DNA of 64,000 nt. Origin: Anarhynchus alexandrinus. Lineage: Eukaryota > Chordata > Aves > Charadriiformes > Charadriidae. The notes under the pieces are model-generated. The model ran no database searches, was not told the origin of the DNA, and saw only the letters and a list, made by a program, of their open reading frames with translations. Location: contig VUYV01000047.1 of assembly GCA_008711295.1 (NCBI GenBank), positions 3,251,125 to 3,315,124 of the forward strand, written 5' to 3'. Of this stretch, positions 25,381 through 35,900 are shown piece by piece (the stretch's first letter is position 1; every line of letters begins with the position of its first letter). A program made the translations under genes and the position numbers.

Positions 25381-28300
25381 CCAACTCATCATATCTAAAC
25401 TCTCCCCTATTTCTATTTCTAAGGTACTGCATAACTCCTTTAAGCTTCAGCACCACATCACTGTAGCAATAGGGATATACAATAAAGAACTTACAATAAA
25501 AATACAGTATTTTCACCTTATTTTAAGGCTTTTCCCAGAACATCTAGGAGCAGAAATGAGAACCACCACTCAGCTTCAGTAACAACAGGTTGATGTTGGT
25601 GAATTAAGTAAAGTAGTCTGATGATGCCGGTGATTATATTAATCCACTTGACTGCAAGTGGATTCAGCATTCATTTCTTGAATGAGATGAAGATACGACT
25701 GGATACTCATCTACTGCTGGGCTAGCAGTAAAAGGGACTGCAAAGAAGAGATGGTCCCTTGGAAAGCTCTGCTTAAGACTGATCTTCATTAATTGGTTCA
25801 GACATTTGCCTTGCATCAGATTTCTAATAAGGCTTGCGTCATCGTCACGTTCCAGTTGTACCCTTATCAAACAGGATGTGTGTTTTTTAGCCAAGAAGCT
25901 AAAAGTTATAGGAACTTAGATGGAATCTCATGTTTCATTTCTGCATATGAAATTCTTGTTTGGATAAGCTACAGGATTTCATTCCAAAACTCTGAGATCT
26001 AGAGAAAAGTACTTTAAATGTATATACAAATATACAAATCAAAATCAATAACTACATGAAAATCTTGACTGAAGGGACAGACGTTTCTACGAAGCTGCTA
26101 AAGGAGCAGATATCAAGAAGATGGATCAAGCAAATTAAAAAGACATGTTCCTGTAATTCAGTATTACCAGGAAACATTCCAGAATGAGCTTAACTTGGAA
26201 ATAAATTGTTTAAATGACAATAATAGTACCTTCACTTATGGTTATGTAAGTATTGTTTCCTAATAACCTTATTCATGGACAAGTTTCTCACAGATGAGGA
26301 GTTTGTGCAATGCTAATAGCAAGACTTCGCATGTTTACCTCCTTGTTGCTGCAAAGCTCCAAGCATTCACCACTTCTTTCCAGCCTAATGAAACAGGATT
26401 GTCTAATTTAATTAAAAGACTCAGAGAAGGAAATTAAAAAGAGGACATTTTGAGGAGCTATCTTGTAAGTCTTATGTTGTAATTGAGAAAGGAATGGAAA
26501 GGATCTTATCTGGGTATGAAAGAGCCTACTTCTTCATGTATATTCTTCCCCTTGAGACGCTGATTAAAGCCAAGGTCTACTAACCTTGCTAGAAACTCCG
26601 TATTTATTTTGATTGCCAAAAAAAATTATAAAAGAGCAAGTTTTTTAATCAATTACAGGTTATAGATCTTAGAGGATCTAACAAAGATTTAATTATGAAC
26701 ATAACTTTAGCCAAGGCAATACCAATTGAATTAACAGAACTCCTAACCTGTCTTCTGTTTAAGCCATGAGTAGCTGCTGGACTGGGATCATGGTTGATTA
26801 TTGGGGAACCGAAGTGACCAAAGACCATAGGACAGAATTTGTTTCTACACTCTTAAAACAAAAGCATCAGGGCAGCTCCTGTAAAGAACTGGTCTGTGAA
26901 AAATATGAACCTCCACCTTCAGAATATACAGCTACCTAACAAACAATGGACTTGTGATCAGACATAAAAATTATTTTAACTGCGTATGTTTTATAATTTA
27001 ATAATATCATTGGTTACACTCAGAAGTCATGCAAGACGTTTAAAAATTTTTTAAATTCTTAGTTTCAGTGAAGAAGAAAACCTAATTTTTTCAGATTTTT
27101 GTTATAACTTCCTGATGTAAAAAATAGTCACAGTAAATGTGCTAATATACAAGTGTTTGTTTCTTTTGGCTTTTGTCTCACCTCATTGACTTTGCTGTAG
27201 TATGTCATTTTGTATCACACTGCAATCATCTGAATCTAAAGACATAGGATGCAATCACAGCTATCACCCACCTCAATTAATTGCTTTTTCCTCAGTACCC
27301 CCTTCTATACGTAACTCTGGTTATGACTTACAACTTTTAAAAAATGCTGCCTCTCAGTGGCTGAGCAAAAATTACTTTTTTAGTGACAAAAGCAGTTAAA
27401 AATATCTTTTTAATTTAAATTTCAGAAGATTTTTTCCCCCTTCCATTGTAACACAGAAAGATGTCACAGTAAACAAGAATTAAAATTATAATGCGTATCG
27501 ACTTGCAGAGCTATTTCTCCTGTATTTTTGTCTTAGCATCCAGGAAGCAGAAATAGTCTAAATGAAGAAAAAATGGTGTGTCATATTCCAAAACTGCAAG
27601 CAAATTTTTGCGAGCATTACTTAAATTAGGACTATACTGAATTTAAGTAATCCTGACCTAATATATACAAAAAATCCCATGAAGTTTGCTGTCTCAGAAT
27701 CCACAGATGCCAGGCACTGAGCAGGTCACCCACCGGAGTTCAGACACTGATTTAGAGATGACCTTGAATCCCGCTGGATGGTGTAAGCTACAAGGGGCGT
27801 CACAGTAACAAAGCAGATGTGTTATTTGTGGGGAGGGTGGGATTATCCAGGACAACCTGCTGGACTGCTCCAGCCTATAACCAGTAACACATCAGTCCTT
27901 TCAGCAGATAAAACAATCAAATAACTGGGACACCTGTACGTTACCAATACCTTCAGTTTTATGTTCTATTATTCTGATTTTCATTAAGGAACTGCAAACA
28001 CACCAAGGCACAGCCTTACTACCTTTGGGCTTTATTCACCTGTAGCTCTTCCCCGACCTCTGGTGCTTGAACCACCCATATGATTTTACTAACAAATGCC
28101 TACAGTATCTTCTGCCTAGCTTAGTTATACTAATAATTTTGCTTAAAAAAAAAATAAAATAAAGAAGTTAGAAATGGAGGCACCTGGGAAAAGTCGGTCA
28201 AATGTTGAGACGAGGTTCATAATACGCTGCCCCATTTCCCTATCTATGTGTGCCTTATTGGTTTGTGTAATCCATACTCTGTGATAAACCTTTGAATGGT

Positions 28301-30189
28301 GTAATTTTAAGTTATTCCATATGTAGGTTAAACTGTATGTATCACATCATTTACTCCTTTTGTATGCATGCTGAACTGTAAAACATTTAATAATATATAT
28401 GGGAAGTAAGCCAACTCTGACTGGCATAGAAACCCTGGAGATTGGTGAATAATATATAAAACCATTTCTTCTCTGTTAGTAGCATGTGTCCTGGCTTATT
28501 GAGTCCTGTGCTGATATATCACTTTTAGGAATTCACTTTGTCAATCAAACTTAAAAATCCTTCGTAAACTTTCCCCTAGCCTTTTGCAAAAAAACAATAA
28601 GATAAAAACTTCCAAGTCTGAAACGAGACCTCTTCTTACATCTCCTTGGGGGGAATCAAAGGCTGACAGTCTGAATGTGCAGCACGCAAGAATCACAATA
28701 TGGAAATCATGCCAAAATGTTTAAAAACATAAAAATAACAGATAAATAAGTAAATGGAATCTGCTGTCTAATGCAATAACTTGGCATCAAGTCAATTTTA
28801 ACCTTTCAACTTTTTTAATTTATGCAACAAGGGATTCTGAAAGTATCACAGAGAAATTATTTTTATCCATGGAGAGAAGAAATTAAAGAATTTGGGTTTC
28901 AGGTAGATACTTTCTACTAATCCCTGGTTACTAGGAGCAGTGTGAGATCAGAAACCTTTTAATGACTATTGGTGAGTGCAAGAAAGATTGGAATTAAAAA
29001 GAAATGGACAACCTAATTCTGTTTTGAAGCTAAAGTAAAAATACTGCCAAACAGAGGTACTGAAAACTCCCACAGTAATTCCTGCTTTCCTGAACACAAG
29101 AGAGCGACATGGAAGTAAATGGCACCAAGTCCATGCTCTCAAAGAGAAGGAGAAAACAACAAATATATTAACCTTCCCTTTTTGTTTGTTTTTTTTTCCT
29201 GGAAACTCTTGAAATAATCACCGTATTTTTCCTTTCAACGGAGAAAAAAAGAGAGGCATAAGAGCAGTGGCCAAACCCAAGCTCAGGTAGCCGCCAGAGG
29301 AATGCCCTGCTACCGCTCCCTTATGGAAACGTTGTGCAGGACACAGCAGCAACGGGGACCTGCAAAGCATCACACCAACGCAACAGCAATCTGGGGGGCT
29401 CCAAAGGGCCATTAACAGGAGCACAGGTAATTTTTAATAATTTGGATTTCTGACTAGAAAAATCTCTAGCACTGATACTGCCATATTGACATAACATAAG
29501 CAGCCCGGCACAGCTCTGTCGGGCGGTTTTTTAATCTCAAAGTTTACTTTTCCTAATTTAGTCCTGCTATTTTTTGCAAATCACTGCAAACCCCAGGACC
29601 CCTCCTGTGCAGAAAGTCTCTCATAGCAGGGCTGTGCTGCGGAGGAGAGGTCTAAGAGGAGCAATACCAGTCTTGGTACAGAGACTGGGGACACTGAGCA
29701 TCCCCAGCGCTGTTCATTACCAAGCGACAGAATATTTGCAAAAAAAGGGGGTTCAAAAAAGAAACATGGTCCTGATGGCTTTCTGTGTCAAAGAGAACAA
29801 CTGGCACAATTTTCGTTTTGCCATCTTACAAGTGTGGGAGGAATTAGCCATTAAATTTCAATTCTGAGTAATAAAATAGGGCATATTAAGAAAGATATGA
29901 AATCCAAAACCGCTAGGTAGAGCACCCCTATTTGGCCAGAATTAACAAAATTAGTGACATAAAATAAATTCGCTCCTGCCATTGGAAATATTAAAAGAAA
30001 AAGGCTGAGCCAAAGAAAATGAAAGAAAAGGAAGCGGAGGGCGAATTCGAAAATCTTCCAAACATAAATCAACATCTCAACAAGAGCGCGTGTGCTGTCC
30101 ATCCGGCAGCAAATATAACAGCAGTTAAAAAGGCCAATTAGTCTGAACAAGGACGTGCAGAAGGATCAAGGGAGGTGCGCGAGGTATGT
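25381..30189. other. AT-rich unique sequence, no gene seen
   Basis: No coding region or recognised repeat is found. The stretch contains a perfect inverted repeat at 25,641-25,664 and a GC hairpin followed by six T at 29,503-29,532, both described as findings. A less AT-rich spot at 29,570-29,720 holds no recognisable protein. Confidence 0.5.
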
Positions 30190-30570
30190 AATATCAGATA
30201 CAGAGGGGAATGGAAAGATTACAGGATGAAGTTGAGAGTGTAAAAAAATGATAAGAAAAGCAAAGGTGGAGAATGAAAGGAAGATTGCACAAGATGATAA
30301 AGATAAATAAAAAGACATTTTTCAAGAACATATAGTCCAAGAGGTCAGTGAGGAAGACAGAAGGTCCTCTAAGAGATGGCATGGGTAATTTATTGACAGC
30401 AGAGGTAGAGGCTGATAAAAAAAAAAAAAANGCCTCACTGTTCACAAAGCAAGCTGGGGGCAACACAGCAGAAATAGACGTACTGCACATTTCCCAGGGG
30501 ATGAAAGAGACACACTGAAGGAAATTAAATCACTGTAGAATAGGTGATTGCCTATAGTTTGACAATGCTC
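30190..30570 (+). pseudogene. Decayed CR1/L3-type LINE ORF2 fragment
   Basis: Translated on the plus strand over shifting frames, this region matches the stretch of CR1-clade ORF2 between the endonuclease and the reverse transcriptase. Visible in order are a lysine-rich helix (KVENERKIAQDDKDK, about 30,263-30,307), then FFKNI-stop-SKRSVRKTEGPLRDG, then MGNLLTAEVEADK, and then SLFTKQ just after an A-run and an N (30,431). Intact CR1 proteins have the pattern KxFF.YI..KR....GPL...G.L.T.D.EKA..LN..FaSVFT here. At least two frame changes and stop codons are present, and the LN..FA part is replaced by a run of A. It is a remnant with no coding capacity. The clade (CR1 or L3) is inferred from the motif order, and the ends are uncertain. 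Confidence 0.55.
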
Positions 30571-31170
30571 TGGACAGACAGGGCTCTGAAGACTGCCGTG
30601 TGTAAAGAGAAAATCTTTATTACAATATACCTAAAAGCCTGTTTTGAAAGCAACAATCGCATCAAAACACAGGGCCAAATTCTGGCCCCGCGTTTACGAG
30701 CGGTTCCCTGTGGATGAAGGGGAACTACCTGAATGCACAAGGGCAGAGATGAATTAATGATGGGAAGCCATTTAAATGAACTAATCCACTGTCTTTGAAA
30801 TCAAATCAGGTACTAGCTAAATTAGCTATGATAGATATCGGGAAAGTCCCAACAACAGACAAGCAAATTTATCATCAATAACCTGAATGAACCTGAAGTC
30901 CAAATCACACCCCTCTTACTCTTGCAAATAATCCTATTAATTTAAATTTAATTATTCACACCAATAAGGCAAGGAGAGAATAGAAATCTCTTTTTGTTCG
31001 TCACATTTAATAACCTAATTTCATTCTTGTGCATTAAAAGAAAGAAAAAAAAAAGAAATCTAAAGAGGGACACCCCCCCCGCCCCCAGGTCTGGTTGTGG
31101 CCCCCCAGCTCCGCAGTCCCTCTCCAGCGCAGGGAGCCGCCAGCTCTGGCCCTGGAAAAAGGACAACTTG
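30571..31170. other. Unique sequence, no gene seen
   Basis: This is mostly AT-rich. A short C/G-rich spot at 31,070-31,150 (a C-run followed by GCCCCCAGG and CTCCGCAGTCCC) is bracketed by A-rich DNA. No exon is supported. Confidence 0.5.
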
Positions 31171-31904
31171 CAAAATTCCGAAGCCCAAAGTACTTAATTT
31201 CATAAATCAGTTAAGGAGCTAAGTGAAAATAATGCCATTGTTTATCGCATCACTAACAAACCTAAGTGCTTAAAGGCAAGGAAATTAATATTAAGGACAT
31301 TCATAAATCTCACAGAAAACATATATTATACCAATTTACAACAGCTGAGAATCCGGCCCTTTACTCTCATTCGATATAAAATATACACATGTTGTCTTAT
31401 TCAACAGAGTAGTCTTAATTCTAACCTAAAAATAAACCTTACTCTGTATCAGTGCAATTTCATATGCACAAATCTTTCAGAAGGAATTTCAATTAAGTTA
31501 ACATTATGTATGCACCCATTACTGGCGTACAGTGATTGGTCTCTGACAGAAGGGAATGGACATATACACTTCTAATATACTGCAAATGAGCAATGCTATA
31601 TATTTCTCTATTATTCTTTACAAATAAATAATGTTTTCAAATGTAAGTGATTTTAACTGACACTTGGTTAATCCATTAACTGGTGTTTCCAAATTGCAAT
31701 ATCCTTTAGAATAATACAGGTTTTTGGACAAAGAAACAAATATATTGAAAACCCCAAGAGGCCAATGGTCAGAGTTAAGGGTACGGTGTTTACATAAATT
31801 AAGCATGTCTTTATGCTTGATCAGAATATAACTTTAACTGTGTTCCGACTAAAATGGATTATGTAATTAACTATTCCTTTTTAAAATTACTTCACATCTT
31901 TAAA

Positions 31905-32520
31905 TGGTATGATAGATAAGTTTCATAGAACGCATAAATGATTTATGAGATATATTTTATTTTATTAATAAAATGCTTAGCGAGAGCTTAATCTCTCAAA
32001 ATTTAATACAATGATGCATGTGCTTTATATTAAGTCCACGGTTAAATACTTTGTTGCATCTTGGTGCCAAGGTTCACCTTGTAGGACCGAGTCCACGTTT
32101 ATGCTTTGGGCATAAATAAATTAAAAGTTATACACTGCATACACAAACACACACACACACACACACAGAGGGTACGGTTTGTGTGTAGTCACTATATTTC
32201 TGCAGGCTTTTGTATATGACATTCCCTTTTACCAGATATTTACATTAAACAGATGGCATACCCTTTACGGCAGTTGACCACAATTTGGCTGTTTACTAAA
32301 TATTTTTTGAAATTATAGATTTTGGAGGATCACTGTCTTGATTTAGAATAGATTAAATATTTAGAAAGGCAAGTCATGCTGTGATTATTGCAAGCAACTG
32401 TTATTTTTTCTGTGCATCGTGCTTATCATTGCATATTGGGTACCTTTTAATATATAATAATATGGCTAATATTCACTCAGTATGAAGTTAATTAAATAAT
32501 TAATTAAATTAATCACCACC
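31905..32520. promoter_or_regulatory. AT-rich block with palindromic homeodomain-type sites
   Basis: A dense group of palindromic TAAT/TTTAT words lies here: CATAAAT-G-ATTTATG (31,933-31,947), the perfect 16-bp palindrome ATTTTATTAATAAAAT (31,959-31,974) and TAATTAATTA (32,497-32,506). The first resembles two opposed posterior HOX/CDX-type half-sites (TTTATG). The last has the TAAT-NN-ATTA form bound by paired-class homeodomain dimers. A (CA)n microsatellite interrupts the block at 32,147-32,167. AT-rich DNA makes such words by chance, so the enhancer reading is tentative. Confidence 0.3.
32147..32167. repeat. (CA)n microsatellite
   Basis: An uninterrupted CA dinucleotide run of about 21 bases follows a slightly degenerate ACACAAA start. 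Confidence 0.92.
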
Positions 32521-32881
32521 ACACTGTTAGCTAAAATTCCGTATAGATGCATATTTTAAAAAAGCCGGAACCATTCAGTGGCTTGCTCAGAAAAAAAATA
32601 TTTTTCTCTCCCAGCCCTGAATATAAGCATCCTTTAAAAAAATTCAGCAGCGTGGTGCAATAAAAAGAAAAGCAGGTTCAGTTTAAATGCGTCTCTTTTT
32701 ACTAACCAGTATATTAAATGTGGCTTTTAATTATTGGTTTTGATTATTTTTGAAGATTTTTGTATTTAGATGGCACACACATTTTCAATCATGTCTTAAT
32801 TACTTTTAAAAATGCTGCACTGGCTTAGGGACAAGACAGATAACTTGTTAAGCATTTGAAATTTCTGAGCTGTTTTCTCAG

Positions 32882-32983
32882 TTCTGGCAGTCAATACCCA
32901 AGTCCAGATTGTAACCTCCTTTCTGCCTCCAAAGCCTGCCTTGGCTGCGTGTCCAGCGAGGGATTATGGATTTAGCAAGGAAG
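32882..32983 (+). other. Candidate exon (splice-bounded, unrecognised)
   Basis: A 102-nt segment is preceded by a good acceptor (GCTGTTTTCTCAG ending at 32,881) and followed by a near-consensus donor (AAG|GTAAGTG, GT at 32,984-32,985). One plus frame is open throughout: two leading bases, 33 codons and one trailing base. It reads LAVNTQVQIVTSF then LPPKPALAACPARDYGFSKE, while the other two frames have stops. The segment is less AT-rich than its flanks, and 102 is a multiple of three, so inclusion or skipping would keep frame. I recognise no protein in it. It could be a cassette exon of a gene spanning the window, a non-coding RNA exon, or a chance pairing of splice-like sites. Confidence 0.3.
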
Positions 32984-32999
32984 GTAAGTGTGACTACAA

Positions 33000-35900
33000 G
33001 CATTGGCTCACCATCTGCTCCCCAGCAGAGTTTGGGCCAACCTGCATAGCCTGCAGCAAGACCAGGGCACTGTTCTCCAGCCAGCCCTTTCCAACCTGGC
33101 TCAAGAAACACATCGCATTCAGTCAGATGATTAGGTCTAAGTAGTCCATATGTAACAGAATATTTTTCCTAAATACCAAAATGAAAACAAAATGAATGCC
33201 ATTTTTTTTATTCTCCTTACTCGATACATCAAGTTTTACACAAATAAATACTCTCTTAAGGTTTATGCAAATTATAGAAAAATAAAACTATGCATTATTT
33301 AGCAGTTCTCCTATTTCAAGATCTAACAGACTTTATTCACAGCATGTTTTTCCCTAGTTTATGTTGGCCTTCTTTTCTGATTCTACTTTTTAATTCATCT
33401 TTTTAAATTATTCCTTTTTAAATCATTATCTTATGTGACTTCATAGATTTTCGTGTATTAATCTATTATTAATTTTTTTTACTATAGTCAACTTAATCTT
33501 AAATTGTTTAAATCTCTTTTAAGTGTAAACACTTGAACACGGACAGTCTTTAAAAATATGATGCTCTTTAACATTTTGGAGCATTTCTATTTGTAGCTGG
33601 TAACCTTATTCAAAAAGTTCTTGCTAAATATGTTCCCTTCTATTATAGGTACTTTTGACAGAATTATCAAGTACCACATGTGACAGGCAATGGTACTGGT
33701 TACGGGAAGGGGAAAAATAACCCCCCACACACATACTGAGAAGGGGATACATTTTGTGTTACTGAAAAATATGTTTGTATTTTACGTTAAAACCTGACAT
33801 CTGCTTGGTGAATATAAATCTAGATTAATACACACCCACCCCCCTCCTTTTACTCATTCAGTTTTCTTTATGCTGATTCAGGTTAAGATTTTTTTATTTT
33901 CGTGAACAGCTACAAAGAATGCTGTTAAAACTCACATTTTACTTCCTCCAGTACAGCCCCGAACATGAAAATAAGCTGAACAAACATCTTGCCCTTTTTA
34001 CTTAAACTGTTGTCTGCCCGACTGCTGAATGCACACAGAAAACAATCTAAAATTGTATAACCCATAATAGAGTATATTAAATTACAACATTGGTCAGTAA
34101 TGGAAACTTATTCCCAGATATGAATTATTTACAGCCCATTTAAGTAATCCATATTCAGGTGTGGCAATGAAAAAAAAAAAAAAAAAAAAAAAGNATCTTT
34201 AATGTTGACCGGTTGAGAGAGCAGAGCTGAGGATTACAGACATTTTAAAGGGAAGAAGAAGGGGAGGAAAAAAAAAAAAAAAAAACCTAAACGAATTGAT
34301 ATAGCCTGTTCAGTGGCTTACTGCACCAGCGTGCTAATAAATTGACGGATGGCATGTCAGGGGTACGAGTCGAAATCCCAGCATTTCTAACTAGGGTGGG
34401 ATCTAATATCAGTGTACCAAAATAAAGAGTTTCTGGACCTTGATGTCACAGGACATAGTCTGTGCCTCATTTACTATATCCTGTAGGTGCCTGGCATATG
34501 TTATTGCTGCAGAAAAATCAACACTTTCTGCTTTAACCCCATAACTGCATTAGTAATTTTTCAAAGCCACTCACAATGTATATTCATTTTCCTGCAAGCT
34601 GTCATTTTTACTTTCTTACAGTTTATATTTACTCTATTTTATTGTTCGGCCATCGCGGTCTACCGTAAAGCTATACAGCTCTCGCACAGCCCGCTGTCCC
34701 GGTTCCCCTGCGAGAGATACCGGGCGTCCCTCACCAAAGCAGGAATTAAAACCACAAATTCTGGGAAATGTTGCCAGGTACAGTTTTGTTGTTGTTGTTA
34801 GTGTTGTTTCCTTAAAAAAAAAAAAAAAAGAATCAGACAGCTCGGGCGCTCCTTCAAAACGATGTAGCAAAAGATCATGGTGGGGAAAAGCTCTCACAAC
34901 TGCAATTTCTTTTGTTTCCTGGAGCAGTACCTATATTAATTCATCTTACAAAGATCATTGCTCAAGAACTAAATTTTGCATACATTAGAGAGCAGAATTA
35001 GCATCGCACTGTGTACAACGTTCCAGGCTAACTTCTCTCCAAGCAACCATTAAAGGTCATGTTTTGACGACTGAATGGCATGTCGGCACCTTGGTTCCCC
35101 AGAGAGGCATTCCCCAGGTACATGCAAAAGGTTATTAAATTACCTTCCAAGCAACACTATCTCCTCGGATGAAAATAATTACAGGCTTTTAGAGGCATCA
35201 GAATGCTTTCTATTTTTTTAAATAAGATGAAGATGCAGTACCTAATGACCATTTTTGTGTGTGAGTCATAGAGCCTGTCAGTGGTGACAGGACAAATGAG
35301 CATAATGGCATAGCTTAAAGGGGAAAGGTTCATTTTAAATAGTGACAAATAATATTTAAATGGCATTGTTGGAGACCCATCATGCTTGTAAAATGTAGTT
35401 TGTATCTCTTCTTCATCCTTTAATTTCATCACTGTCAAATGGTATTAGCTGTTAACATGCAACATCAGGTGCAGATATAATTTTTAACTATTAAACGCGC
35501 CTATAACTAAACAATGCATCTTGACTGTTCATATACTTTGTGGTAGAATAAATAACATATTTTATAATTCACAATTTGCTCTGCCAAATTGTTTTGCTGT
35601 TCGGCGGGGAGCTATACTACAGGAGGATGGAGGGAGCAGGAACGGTTTAAAATATGATACCCTTGAACAAATTTCTTCTTGCCAACATGCTGAAATGGAA
35701 ATGACTTTCTTTTTAGACTAATGTAATTCACAGGTTTGAAGAGCCACAGGCAAGATCGTGAGATACAGTAAATTGGTCAAAACAGACCTGGGCAAACCAA
35801 TACAGGCGCATATATACCGCATACACTTCAATAAAAGCAGCTGACAAACTTAGTCGCCCTTACAATTTGGCCCTAATAGAAAATGTTTTGAGTCTGAATC

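Noticed and set aside
34170..34194. A-run with an N, as a possible retroposon tail
   Set aside because: No retroposed body or target-site duplication is visible. Ns after homopolymers are common sequencing ambiguities.
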